From positions 66,481,144-66,545,143 of the forward strand of contig NC_079507.1 in NCBI RefSeq assembly GCF_030052815.1: a stretch of DNA of 64,000 nt, read 5' to 3'. Below the pieces are notes generated by a model that did no database searches, was not told where the DNA came from, and worked only from the letters and a program-made list of their open reading frames with translations. The DNA comes from Hevea brasiliensis. Taxonomy: Eukaryota; Streptophyta; Magnoliopsida; Malpighiales; Euphorbiaceae. Shown one piece after another: positions 1 through 12,477 of this stretch. Within the stretch, counting starts at the first letter, position 1, and every line of letters begins with the position of its first letter. The position numbers and the translations under genes are program-made.

Positions 1-2797
1 TGGCCACGATCTTAAAAGGAGATAAAAAGAATATCCTTCCACCTATTATTTGTGGCTACAATTTATGCTCACGTCCTAGCTACAAATCTTCACTTTGTAA
101 TTCATACATCTAAATCTCATATTAACAAGTTTATCTTTATTTTTGTAGAATATATGTGAATTTTTATGTATTTTCACACTATATATTCTTCCAATTTGAA
201 ATTTAGAATTTTATAATAATTTAATTTAATTAATTTTTTATTAATATTTATATTTAAAATAAAAAAATTTATTTTTTTATTTAAAAAATAAATAAACAAG
301 TATAATTGTGTAAAAATTTAATTAAATTCATTTTTAATAAATTATCTATTTCAATCGAAATCATTATAAGCAGGGGAGCGAACGCAAGATTGAATGTGAA
401 GGGTAAATATAAAAGTTATGTAATTACCATAATTAACAATGCCGCCTATCACCATCCTGCCAAATATCATTTTTGGCGTTTGGAATTGTCCGCTTTGTGC
501 CCATAGCTTGTCTTGATAGTGTCATGTCACTTGTCACTTGTGTTGGCATTGGTTTTATGTTTGTTATGATCAACATGCGCATTCTCTGGTCTTTTTTTTT
601 TATATTGATGTTAATAATTGGGGAACGTTTATAAAAAATAAAATTTATAAATGATATTTTTATTAAACAACATAATTGACATTTATTTTTTAATAAATCA
701 TATATTTTATTAATTATAGATGGTTTTAAAATATATATATATATATATAATTTTTTATTAATATATAAATGAAATTAATTAAAATAAATAATAATATTTA
801 AATAATATAAATTTAATAATATACATATAAATAGACAATCACTTAAACCTTCGGAGAATCACTACTTAAATTTACTCATGCACTTATCTTAAATTAAAAA
901 ATAGTCATTTCAATATTAGACTAATTATACTTTATTGATCAAAAACCTATTAGATATTATAAAAATATTATCAATTAAAGCATAAATTCATTAAGACATT
1001 TTATTAAATATGTTAAAGATGAAAATGAGAAAAAAAAATGTTAAAAAATATTAATTTGGTATTAAAACAATAGATAACACCAAAAATTATGAAATATTTA
1101 AATCTTAGTTAGTAACTATTTAAAATTACAAATCCTAATCTATAAATCAAAGTTAAAAATTATAGGAATCAATATTTAAGAATTGAGTCAAAAAGTAAAG
1201 TAATAAAGAGAAATTAAAAAGCAGCAAACAATTTGAATCGTGCCAAAATCAAGGATACATGTATTCTTTTAACTTTACACACAATTCTTTTTTTTTTTTT
1301 TTTTTAAATGAGGGGGCCAAGGCTCTCTTTAAATTATTATAGGAAGTGTAGGATGTGGAATTCGAATGTTCTCATGTATGCCAAATAAAAATACTATTCA
1401 TGAAATTCTTTAGGGTTCGCATATATATGCAATTCAAATGATAAAAGCATGCAACTTTAATTTGTCAAATACCAGACAGAATGTATAATATATATCCAAT
1501 TAATCATGACTGCGGCACTGAATCTGATACACATACATCATGCTACTTGCATATCTCAAGCATGATTTGCAATATTTAACAGGGTTGTTTCAGGATATTA
1601 CCTTGACATTCACATGTAAATATATAATGGGATAATTTGGACTCTTATTTTTGAGCCCGTGAATGAATGTATTAATTGGATTCTTATGATGATGGGATAC
1701 AGTAATAAATCAATGCCTCATTAATTGTCAGATCCATTAAAAATTATTGGTCCAACAGAAAAGGATTGAATGTATAAACTTGCCTTGAATAACGGGTCGT
1801 GTAGAATGTAATTTTTTTTTTTTTAAATGTAAGATGTGGATTTGCATCCTACAATACTAATTTGAGCATTTAATTACTATATTCCATGCAAGTGGAAGTG
1901 GGCCACTTTTGTCGACAAATTAGGCCAAGTCAGCATTGAAATTGAGAGATTAAAAAATATTTTTTTAAAAAATATATTATTATAAATATTATTTAATATT
2001 TAATAATTAAATTTATTTTTATATTATTTAAGAAAATACTTTCTTAATAATAATTTTAACATTAATATCAAATCGACTCTTATTCTTGAAGTTTTTGTAA
2101 GTTTTCAAATAAGAATCTTATATATGATATATAATCAAAGCATGATCAACTAATATTGCAAAGGGACTATAAAAAATAATATAATATAATAATCACTATT
2201 TTCACAGTTTCAATATAACAAAAGAATTTTTTATTGAAACTTTTTTTTAATATATAACAAAAGAATTTTTTATTGAAACTTTTTTTTAATATATAACAAA
2301 AGAATTTTTTATTAAAAATAAGGAAAACTTAACTTATAACATCTAACTGACCATGTGGTTGGACGCTTCAATATATCTTTCTTAAGATGGTGTATAAGTT
2401 AAGTGAAAAAAAATCTGACAATCATACTACAACACAATACAATTATTATTTTCAAACATATCAATTAAATTTTTTCGATTAATATTCATATTGTTTTATA
2501 ATAATATTTTTTATTTTTTTAAATAAATTTTAATTTCTATAATAAATAATTATAAATTAGACGTAATAGTCAAACAAAGTCTTTTTTTTATAATTATATC
2601 TAATCATTTAATTTTTAATAACTAAATATTAATTATAAATTTATTTAAAGTTATGAAATTGAAATTCAAACAAAACTATTAAAATTAAAAGGATTGAAAT
2701 TAATAATTAAAGTAGGTTTATTCTTAATTAAACTAAAATACCAACTACTTAAAAAAAAAAAAAAAAAGAAAACTAAAAAGTCCTAATAATCCCAAGC
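1..2797. other. 3' flank of TPS copy 1, no gene seen
   Basis: AT-rich, non-coding sequence downstream of the minus-strand TPS copy 1. I see no coding exon; the short open frames are not conserved in the duplicate. The whole stretch is repeated at 34861-37597 with small indels: for example, about 27 bp near position 60-90 is missing from the other copy. It is therefore part of a segmental duplication. The homology already exists at base 1, so the duplicated unit may extend left of the window. Confidence 0.8.
2213..2320. repeat. 39-bp VNTR, three units
   Basis: A 39-bp unit beginning atataacaaaagaatttttt is repeated three times in tandem here. The duplicate at about 37050-37110 has only two units, so one unit was gained or lost after the segmental duplication. 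Confidence 0.8.
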
Positions 2798-3895
2798 TTA
2801 TGTTATTACGGGATTAATGAGTAGAGTAGACACATAATCTTTTAACACATCTTCAGCATGTGTGTAACCATCTTCATCCTTGTACACAACATCTATTACT
2901 CGTGAAAAATTGAGAATTCTTGTTAGGACAGGCATAGGAACGGAAGTCGGGTACAGGCACTCTTCGTTAATATCCTTCCATGCACTCACAATTTGTTTCT
3001 GAAATTCTTGGACAGCTTCTTCTTCTGTAGCACCATGTTGTTTCATGTAGCACTCGATGCTGGAGGCAACGTGCCCTCTCTTTTGCTCAAACTACATACA
3101 TACACAAATAAAAATTAAATCATAAAAATTAAGGAACCGTAAATACAACAAAAAAAATCCATATATATATGTTTCATAATATGCAGGAGATGAGTTATTT
3201 AAATCATACAAAAATATATGCATGCGGGTTAGATAGCACACCTAACTGGTTATTACCTTATGGGATACAATGTCGTCCATAAGCCTACCAATGATTGCTG
3301 AGGCCGTAACCATCTTAGGTTCAGTAAATAACCAATCAAATGAGTCCTCCGTTACTATATCTCCCATTGCAAGAAGGGATGTAGTTTCCAGCATTGCATA
3401 GGCTGAGGTAACTAATGCGATGGACATGTACTCCTCCATCGTCGGTATGTATTTCTGGTGGAACCATTTGGATTCAATGAAGTAAGCTCTAACTTGTTTT
3501 TTCATCTGCCAAACAAGGGAATTGCACGCCTTCTTAAACAAATAATCAATATTTCACACCCCACATAATTACTATGAATTATGGGGTTTCAACTATATAT
3601 TCGCCTGCCTAATACTTACTGCTTCTTTTGCATAATAGAAACGGTATAATCTTCCCTGTTTGATCATGTTTTCTTCAATTTCTGTATATACATCAAGAAA
3701 TGCCTTGTAAAATTCTTTCATGTACTCCGGCAGCTGATCTATTGCGCTAATATCCCACCTGATCAAGATAAGATAGCCCCATGTCAACTGGAATAATTTG
3801 TGGTGTATCTAAACTGTGCCTAGAATAAATTTACGTAGTGAAAAAGATGTTCGGATAAATGAAGACCACTTATGCAAGATATTTTTCCCAAATAG

Positions 3896-3960
<65 letters not shown>

Positions 3961-5008
3961 GAGCTACACAATGAGGTAGCTCCTCCGCAATCCCATTTAT
4001 GGATTCCAACCTTAGATGGCCTTAATGAGAGAGGATGCGATGGATCAAACCTTTCTATTGCTGCTGTAAAGAGCTCAAGTTCTTGAGGTGTTCCAAAGAC
4101 ATCATAAATATCATCAATGACTGAGGTCATAGCAATCACTTTGGTTAGAATCCTTCTGGCCAGAAAATATTCAGGCTCAAAGTACACCCCCATAATCCAG
4201 AAGTAGCATTCTACGACTCTGTCTCTTGCAAAAGGAAGCTTGTTTGCAAAGTCTAATTCTTTCCACCACCTAATCAACATAATCAGTATACAGAACCCAG
4301 TTCATTTTCAATGCCAAGTGCACAAGCTAATTAAAAAGAGAAACATAAACCTTGCATTTTAGCAGGGTGCTTAGTGCTTACTTCGCAATATCGCTCAATT
4401 CCTTCTGATGTTGTTTTTGCAATATATTAAAGTCCAGCTTAGCAAAAGATAGCAGAATTTTATTACATGAGGCTTCTTCTTCGTAGATAGAGAAGTAATG
4501 CCTTGCCTCTAGTCTGGGTAGGCCCTTGCGAATAGGCCGCTTTAAAGCATGGGTAATTTGCGCTGCCAGAGGCGAACTTTGCGAAACCATGGACTCAAGG
4601 TGAGCAGTAGTGAAAGCTAGTGCTTCGTCTAAAATGTCTTCTCCGTGCAACCTGAGATGCGTAGCTTCATAAAAGCATAGCATTCCTCTGTGGTCATTGA
4701 CAAGGGAATCCTTGAAGTTCCCTTGGCTGTCCTTGAACTTGTTGAAAACATCTGTATTTATAAATTGACAACTTATGAATATCAGAAAATTCTTAACATA
4801 GCCTAATTTAAGAGCAAGAAAGCAAGTGAAGGAAGAGGGAAGAGAACATACCGCACGACATGTTATAGCCTTGTTGTCTAACTAGCCGAAACTTGAGAGC
4901 AATTGCATATAGGTCATCATTATCATCATCAGATTCAGAGCTCATCTCTTTTAGAATTTCATCAATTTCACTGTCAAAATGGTAAGAGACGCCTAGGCGT
5001 TGTATTGC
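2798..5008 (-). pseudogene. TPS: TPS copy 1: terpene synthase (TPS-a), exons 2(partial)-7
   Basis: Terpene synthases ionise prenyl diphosphates; TPS-a members mostly make sesquiterpenes from FPP in the cytosol. Exons on the minus strand: 2 (3' part) 4852-5008, 3 4382-4751, 4 4051-4269, 5 3620-3758, 6 3257-3505, 7 2798-3091. Lengths of 370, 219, 139, 249 and 294 bp match the usual TPS-a gene model, and borders are GT/AG. Exon 4 encodes RDR and the DDIYD (DDxxD) metal site. The exon 6/7 junction encodes the NSE/DTE-type motif DDIVSHKFE. These exons have no stops or frameshifts. The gene is dead at its 5' end: exon 2 stops at the LTR of an Athila element at 5009, and exon 1, the start of exon 2 and the promoter are absent from the far side of that element. 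It is nearly identical to copy 3. Confidence 0.93.
3898..3960. repeat. (ATT)n microsatellite in TPS intron 4
   Basis: About 21 ATT units lie in intron 4 of TPS copy 1. The same locus holds about 24 units in copy 3 (38682-38753) and a shorter interrupted tract in copy 2 (about 22513-22551). Confidence 0.95.
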
Positions 5009-6602
5009 TGATGCGTCCCAACCGCAAGTGTACGGGTCGTACAAGTAGTATAGAAAAATATCGATCCCACGAGGAGTTGTGTTAATGATTGAATTTTTGA
5101 TATAAAAGTTGACTAAATTGAAGTATTTATGAGATTAAAATGATGAATTAATGGGTAATGGAGTGTGAAATCTAATTGTGCAAAATTAATATTCTATTCA
5201 ACAATGTATTAATTAAACTAAAATTGCATCAAATAGAAATAAGCAAGTTCAAATATGGCAATATTTAAATTGGCAAATGATTAAATTCGATTAGAAATTA
5301 ACAATGGTAAAAAGCGATTAGGAGTTCGGTATTTCATATTCGAGCTATTTTGGGATTTTAAATTGGTTATCCAATCTTGTGAAACTAATGGGTTTTAAGG
5401 AGATTAATTCTTAAATCCTTTGAATTCCCTTTCGAGTGAGACAAAGAGTGCCTTAATCAAACTAATCCTACTTTCGTGGAGTTAGAATTAATTAAGACCC
5501 ATTAAGTTCTTTAATTAATCTATGAATCCTCTTAATCCTTAGCCTATTTCTAGGTCTAAGTTAATTAAGTCCAATTTCTGATTATCTATCACAAGGCCTT
5601 CTCCTTTGATTGCTTCAACCATGGATTAAGAACATTACTCAATGGGATCCTACATTAAGCATGTCATTAAGCATACAAGAAATGAATAAAACTCATTAAG
5701 ACCACAAATATGGATTACCCAATCAAAATCCTCAAAATATCTCAAATATTACAACCCTTACTCCAGAATCAAAAGTAAACTACTCACTATCCATAATGCT
5801 TACAAGATATGATGAGTTTAAATGGAAATAAAGCTTTAATCTAAGCTAAGAAGTAAGTAATTAAACACTAGAAATGTAGAAAAGTGTAAAGAAAGAAAGA
5901 AATCTGCAAATCTTAGTTGAAAATGGTGTGGAAGGTGAAATGACTCCTCAAATGCCTTAGCCTCCTCCTTTCTTCCTTTGCTCCTTTTTCTCCCCTTTTA
6001 AAATGAGAAAATGGGACTATTTATAGCATTTTTCGACATGGAGCCCTAAAATAGTATGTTCTAGGAGGAATACATTAAGGGAATCTTACATGACTCATTA
6101 ATGAACTCTTTATGGGATTGCATAAGTGGGTGCATAAGTTATCTGATCCCTTATGCGATTTAACTGGTTCTGGATCACTTATGCATGACTTGGTGCATAG
6201 GTTATGCACAAATTCGTGAATGTGCATAAGGAGGTGAGAATGTGCATAAGCTATGCAGTCTCCTTATGCACATTTAATTTGGTTCTGAGCAGTGATCTTC
6301 CTCCTTATGCGAAGCGCATAGCTTATGCGACAAGTTATGCAGTTTGGTCAATGCATATTTCAGCTTGAAAACTTGTTTTTGGCATCTTTTGCTGTAGAAG
6401 ACACTCCTCAATGGCAAAATTCTCTTTAGTCCTTCAAAAACACCATTTTCCTACAAAACAAAGTAAAAATTACAAATTAGTGCAAAATTGACAATTATGA
6501 AAAACTAACTAATTAACTAATGAAATTAGCTAAAAATGACTAATAACCAAATAAAATGATTATGAAATTAGACCTAAATGACTATGCAAAATGTGTGCAT
6601 CA
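5009..6602 (-). repeat. Athila 3' LTR
   Basis: 1594 bp, starting TGATGCG and ending GCATCA. On the minus strand a TATAAATA box lies at 6018-6025. The U3-like part at about 6128-6360 is rich in TGCATAAG/CTTATGCA motifs. It is inserted in TPS exon 2. Confidence 0.92.
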
Positions 6603-8285
6603 AATACCCCAAACTCAAGCTTTTGCTTGTCCTCAAACAAACTTTAAAATGTGGTGCAAAGTTTTTAAGGGTGCCTTATCCAAGAGTTATGAAAATCACT
6701 CATTAAGGTAACTTAACACACCTTTAGCCATACCAACAATCCATATACCCATCCTTCAAAATGCAGAGAATTTAATGCTTATCAAGCTTTCACGCTTAGC
6801 CATCAAGTCAATTATCATTCAAATCCCCAAACCAACCAATCAAAAGAGAGTCATGCTCAAAGGGAATTCTAGAACAATCAATAGTCAAAGTGTCTCCATA
6901 TGGAATGATGGAATTGAATGAATGAATGAGTAATTTTCCAATCCCATAGGCAAATTCCCTACTCCTATCTCCACTAATGTAGCTAGTACTATCAAGAGAT
7001 CAAAGGTCTTTTTAGGGATGTAGTGGGGCCATGGGGTTCAAAATGAGACTAAGAAGAAAGATAGGTAAAAAGGATTCAAAGCATGAGAATATTTTCAATT
7101 TTTGAAACATAAGGTACACTTTATTATATATTTTTTTTCTCTTTTTTTATATGGGAGAGAAGAATACACAATGAGGATTGTCAAGTGCTAGCATAGTTTA
7201 CAAAACACATAAAAATGGAGGGACATTTTGATACTTTAACTTGTATTTTGTATTTTCTTTTGATGATTGTCCCTAAAATTGCCACCCCCAAACTCATTTC
7301 TTTTGATACTTTGGGTGGATTTCTTTCATTTTGAATGGCAATAGTGAAAAGCACATATACTAGCACTTTTACAAGGTGACAAGTATTTCTTCTCCCTTTT
7401 ATTGTATTTTTTCTTTTCTTTTTTTTTTCTTTTTTTTTTATGTACCTAATATTGTAAATAATTATTCTCATGAAAAGGGTTGGAGTGTTTGGTTCATTGG
7501 CTAGGTAACAATAAGGATTTCAAGAAAAATTAGAGGTAAAAAGGCTCAAAGGGGTTTGCAAGGATAAATTTTAGTTGGGAAAAAGGGCCAAAGGTTTAAA
7601 ATGAGAAGGTTTAAATCAAAGAATGCCTAATCATCTCTCTTTTCAAGTACAAGCTGGTATTTCGCCTTGAAAGGTTTAGAAAATTTGTTCTAGGATTGGT
7701 GAGACATCATTTGACTACCTTATATCCAATAATTCCCTCTAAACACTTCCACCTCCAAATGACTAATTGGGTGGCTTTTTGGCTAAGAAGATATAGGCAA
7801 GAGATAGACACTTCAAAACCTTGCACCTTTTAGGAAACTTTCAATCCACAAACCCAACTAAAAGGTGAGTCAAATCACTTTCATAGGCACATTTTCAATA
7901 CTCAAGGGATTTGGCAAAAGATTTTAATGCATGGTGTATGATTCCTAAAATGAGTAATGCATGAACTAAATGGAGGAAGTCTATTTGTATGCAATTTGTA
8001 CAATTTCTAAGTGATGTATAATGTGTGTGTAAATGTGTAATGAATATGTATGTATGGATGTATATGTAAAATATTTACAATATATCTAAATGAAATGGGA
8101 TGAGATGCTCTTATACTCAAAATGTGAAAAATAAAGCTAAAAAGCAACATGTGCACCCCAAACTCAAAATTGGACATTGTCCTCAATGTCTCAAGCGATA
8201 GATATCCAAAACTCAAAGCAAATAATATTGACCAGGAATTGTAAAAATAAGAACAAAAGAAAGAGTTACAGTATGAGAATTCAAG
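6603..8285 (-). other. Athila 3' non-coding region
   Basis: No coding sequence is recognised. The stretch touching the LTR reads GAGTTTGGGGTATT on the minus strand and is the probable polypurine tract. Much of this region is recognisably related to 29156-30720 of the non-autonomous element at 27663-33157, so the two elements share a 3' region. Confidence 0.7.
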
Positions 8286-8540
8286 TTAAAGGGATGCATA
8301 AGAAGTTGCACGAGTTATGCGAGTTAAGTCTTTATCGAGAACATGTGCATAGGTAAGGTGCATAAGCCATGCGATCTTTGCATAAGAAGCAATAGATGTT
8401 GCATAGGCTATGCGGACAGTTGCATAAGGAAATACAACACATGCGATTCTGCGATAGCGAAAAGGGTTACCTGAGCTATGCAAAGGTTATGCATGAGAAA
8501 TTCATAGTATGCGATGTATACAAAAAGCTGCTGCATAGGA
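8286..8540 (-). repeat. Internal palindrome-motif patch A of Athila
   Basis: A loose cluster of TGCATAAG, TTATGCG, CTATGCG and related half-sites, less regular than the array at 10625-11475 but built from the same motif. It lies just 3' of the ORF-1-like region in the element's sense. Confidence 0.7.
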
Positions 8541-8802
8541 ATTGGCAAGAAATGTACAACCAGCAGTAAAAGTATGGAAATATAGGCAGTATGGGCAAAT
8601 ATGTACAAAAAGGCAATAAGTGCAATAAAAATCAAAGAAGGCGAATGTAATAGCTATTCAATAAAACTTCAAAGGAAGCAATTTAGAAGAAACTAATTGA
8701 GCAAATCAACAAAATCCAAAACAAAGTATAAATGTTTGAACATATTTACAAAGAAAAGGTCCTACAAGATTGAACAAAAGTAAACTAAACACTAATCTAT
8801 GT

Positions 8803-10362
8803 CTATTGTTTTCCTTTGTCCAAGGATGTTGCTAAGAGTGAGGTGCTGTAATTTGTCGAAATGATGGTGCAGGAGGAGGTGATGGAGGTGGGGTGGCATG
8901 CCCGGAAGATCATGAGTTGCTTCACCATTTCCTTGATTCTTCTGTTTGTCCTGGTTTCCATGACAAGGTCAAATAGTTGCTCATGGCGATCCTTTAGTGT
9001 ATCAAGACCCTTTGTCAAGCTTCCTATCCACAAAGTAGATATCATCACTAAGCACTTTGTCGAGGTAGGTGAATAAGGCTTTAGTGTTGAATGGAGGAGG
9101 TCTTTGTGGATGAGGTAGGTTCATTTGTAGGAGGAATGGGGTGAGCAGAGGTGGAGTGTCTGAGTAGGGTGAGGGTGGGGTAGGGGTAGTAGGGTCTTTG
9201 TGGGATTGGTGTGAAAGGTTGGGTTTACGGTTGTGCAATAGGCTCGGTTTACTGCTGAGGTGGCGATATCATCAAAATATGATAAATGGAACCTGTTTTG
9301 GTTAAGTGTGCGATATCAAAATAGGAAGTGTCCTCAAGTCTTTGGGATTGAGTGCTCTGCGATTAAAGCCAAAATGCTTAGCTATGGCGGTGATGAGTCC
9401 ACCCAAAACAATGTCACCAATGGATTTGGTGGCAATATGACACATGTTCGCAAAAGAAGTAACTTTGGAGACACCTTAACTTTGTGAAATGCACACCATA
9501 ACATAAAAGTTGATTTGCCTGACACGAGAACTAGTCCCTACGCCCAATATGGTGCTAGCCATCAACCTATGAATAAACCTAAGTGCGAGGTCAAGGATTT
9601 GGGATGTTTTGGACCTACAGTGAGAGAAGGTTTGGGGTTGGTTTGTTATGATTCTCCAAAATTGGGCGAGGATTCGGATGCCCTTATTGGCTACCTATAC
9701 TCCAGTATGTGGTACTCTAAAGAACCCATCAATTGCAAAACCAAAAATGCTATGAAATTGATCCAATGACAGCTCTCTATTTTGCCCCAAGCATCTAAAT
9801 GTCATAATTGGCTTATGGTCTACATCATGCAAGTTGAGGGTAGCAGAGAATGAAGAAATAAACTCCAAAACTAGAATTGGATAAACTACCTCTTGCTTAT
9901 GCACAAATTACTGTCCAACCCATACCGTCAAGAAATGCAACTACATTATCAAATAAACCCAGAGATTGTAGAGCATCAGCGGATATATACCTAGTTGGTT
10001 GTACCCTTCTATCTTTGAGTCTTTTGAAAGCAGCTTTTTGAATTGTATTAGGGAGAGGCCAGGGTAGCTTTGATACAAATGGGGTTCTTGAAATTGTCTT
10101 TTCTTTGGAAGAAGGTGTAGAGGCTGGAGCTTTTGGCTTTTTAGGAGGTGGCTCAGAAAATGGGGTGGAGTGGGTCTTTGCGTTTGGGCGGAGGAGGAGC
10201 AGAGGACATGGGTCGCAGTTTGGATCGGATTTTGCGTTTGTATGTGTTTGATGGAGGTGGTGGTGGTGTCGTTTGTGGTGGAGGATTGGAAGGGGGATGT
10301 ATCGAAGACAATGGAGTGACTTCAAGAGGAGAGGCGGGGCGGGAATGTGGAGGGGAATCCAT
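8803..10362 (-). pseudogene. ATHILA ORF-1-like protein region, frameshifted
   Basis: Lies between the pol genes and the 3' LTR, where Athila elements carry a plant-specific ORF often called env-like. A plausible start is 10362 (MDSPPHSRPA). A proline-rich, basic N-terminus follows. The conserved core reads in pieces on the minus strand: FKRLKDRRVQPTRYI and LGLFDNVVAFLDGMGWT near 9905-10020, VVYPILVLEFISSF near 9840-9890, and a GGLITAIAKHFGF segment near 9360-9415. A coiled or charged C-terminus (DTLKDRHEQLFDLV) ends at 8803. At least two frameshifts (near 10155 and 9900) and further breaks make it non-functional. I identify the family by resemblance to the ATHILA ORF-1 family; the function of that family is not established. 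Confidence 0.72.
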
Positions 10363-10624
10363 GGTCGATTGGAGAAGAGATGGAAATGTAGGGGGATTTA
10401 GGGTTTTGTGATTAGGCGGTGGAGAAGATGGGAGAGAGGCGGCGAGAATCTGGGAAGAAATGGAGGATGAAGAGGCGGTCGTGGGGTGAAGAGTCGGGAA
10501 GTGGAGGTGGTGGGAATTTTTTGAAAATGAATGAAAATCTGGTTTGAGGAGACTGCATAATGTGAAAATGATTTATGCATAACTGTGCACTCTTTTGTAC
10601 ATGTTTCAAAGGATTTAATTTTGA

Positions 10625-11475
10625 GAGAAGTGCTTATGCACAAGTGCATAGGTTATGCCTTGTCCTTATGCATGTTTGGTGACCCTGAAATGGTGAGGAG
10701 CGAAGTCATGCGGGAGTGCATAAGTTATGCACTCCCCTTATGCATCTCTCGGCAAGAATTGTTTTTCAGAAACTTGGGTCATGCAGATGTGCATAAGCTA
10801 TGCACTCTGCTTATGCACTCTGCGGCAATTTTTTTGAATTTTGGTTGGTGGTCATGCAGATGTGCATAAGCTATGCACTCTGCTTATGCACTCTGCGGTA
10901 GTTTTTGAAATTCAGAATTTTGGTTATGCAGAAGTGCATAGGCTATGCACATTGCTTATGCAGGTCTCGGCAACTTTTGGGATTTTCTGTTTTCTGGTTA
11001 TGCAGGAGTGCATAGGTTATGCACTCTGCTTATGCACTCTTCGGCTGAATTGATTTTTGGAGATCTTGGTTATGCAGAGGTGCATAACTTATGCACCTTC
11101 CTTATGCACCTTTCGGCAAGAATGATTTTTCTGGGTTTTTGGTCATGCAGAAGTGCATAGGTTATGCACTCTGCTTATGCAACCTTCGGCAGAATTGGAG
11201 CTTTGGAATTTTGGTTATGCAGAAGTGCATAGCTTATGCACCTTCCTTATGCAAACTTCGGCAGAGAGAGAAAATGAAGGATTTGAAGTTATGCAATTGT
11301 GCATAGGTCATGCACTCACCTTATGCAAGTTTTGTGAGATATGAATTTTGACAAAATGAGGTTATGCGAGGTTGCATAAGCTATGCACTCTCCTTATGCA
11401 CTTGCAATAAAGGTGAAAAATGGCAAGAATTTTGGTTATGCGAGATTGCATAAGCTATGCGATTGCTTATGCACA
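10625..11475 (-). repeat. About 73-bp tandem array with nested half-palindromes
   Basis: Twelve tandem units spaced 70-75 bp apart. Each has the plan (+ strand) ggTTATGCAgaaGTGCATAG, then gTTATGCACtctgCTTATGC, a CGGCA-like block and a T-rich spacer. Every unit therefore holds four ATGCA/TGCAT half-sites, the central pair forming a near-perfect palindrome around GTGCATAAGCTATGCAC. Central units differ by only a few bases. The array lies between integrase and the ORF-1-like region. The plus-strand open frames across it repeat the same peptide and run against the element's sense, so I do not call them genes. Confidence 0.92.
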
Positions 11476-12477
11476 AATTCAACAAAATTAAGAATGCAAT
11501 AGAACATGGATTGCAAGTGTGAAAAATACCTAGAATGATGAAATATAATTCCATGAAGCATAAACCATGAGAAATTTTCATCAAAAACACATCAATATAT
11601 TCAAAGTTCATCAAAAGTGCATCACACAAGCATGTAAAAATGGATCCTACATAAAAGACCTTTGAGAGCTATGCCATTTTGACTCAAATTCTGCAAATCA
11701 ACATTTGGCACATAAAACTCCATAAAATTTGCATGAAGTTGCATCTAACCACAAATGAGAAATGAACTCTCCAAGATTCGCCAAGAAAATGCAGCATTTC
11801 TACCTTGTATCCTACAACCCAAAGAAGCTCAAAGCTGCAAAATGACTCACTTACCACCATAATATCATTATAAGCACAAATATTAGAAAATTACCCACCC
11901 AACCTCACCAAAAACACATGTAATCTGCTGCAGATTTTATTGTTACCTTTCTGCATAAACGGATAGCAATTTATTGATTCACCAACCTTTCTCCATTGAT
12001 ATACATCCAACTTCATCAAAACATGAGCCATTTTGCTGCAGACACCCCTTTTTGCTGCAGAATGTACATTTCCTCTGCATGAACTAGATTGCAGCTCCTG
12101 CACAGATTATGCAGCAAAAGCTTATCAGTTCTTTTGAAGGACTAAATTTGTCAAGTTAAAATTACTTCCCCAATAGTTCACCCTTCTTCATTGAATTACA
12201 TCTACAAGAGACAAAATTTAACAATGTCAAAAATTGAATTTGGGAGATTTAAGATAAAAACAAAATTAATGAAAATGAAAGTAAATCAACAAAAGCAAAA
12301 TAAAAGGACTTGGGATGCCTCCCAAGAGGGCTAATTATAGTCCTTAGCTGGACTTTTCATGAATTTCCTTGAAAAGAGGTGAGGATTGGAGAGCTTGTAA
12401 CAGCTTGCTCCTAGTATTGGGTCTCGGTTATGTAATGCTTCAATCTATGCCCATTGACCTTAAAATTCCCAGATTTT
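11476..12477 (-). other. Athila spacer between integrase and repeat array
   Basis: No coding signal beyond the end of integrase. Near 12300-12350 it reads, on the plus strand, a TTGGGATGCCTCCCAAGAGG block (imperfect hairpin TTGGGA...TCCCAA) just past the integrase end. The rest is AT-rich with several CTGCAG-like words. Confidence 0.6.

Noticed and set aside
306..506. 66-residue plus-strand open frame
   Set aside because: Not kept open in the duplicate at 35160-35370 and without recognisable features.
1270..1380. T-tract followed by a GAGGGGGCCAAGG...GGATGTGGAATTCGAA block resembling a SINE head
   Set aside because: No recognisable A and B boxes together and no target duplication found; it is simply part of the duplicated TPS flank.
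3809..4086. Poly-Asn and poly-Tyr open frames (also at 38569-38879 and 22398-22601)
   Set aside because: They are produced by the ATT microsatellite within TPS intron 4.
7181..7471. Lysine-rich minus-strand open frame
   Set aside because: Low-complexity frame in the Athila 3' non-coding region, not similar to any expected element protein.
10585..11344. Overlapping plus-strand open frames encoding repeated MQKCIGYALCLC-like peptides
   Set aside because: They are by-products of the roughly 73-bp array, lie antisense to the element, restart in several frames and have no conserved context.
10625..11475. Regular repeats reminiscent of a CRISPR array
   Set aside because: Units are contiguous degenerate tandem repeats with similar spacers inside a plant retrotransposon; no cas genes and no unique spacers.
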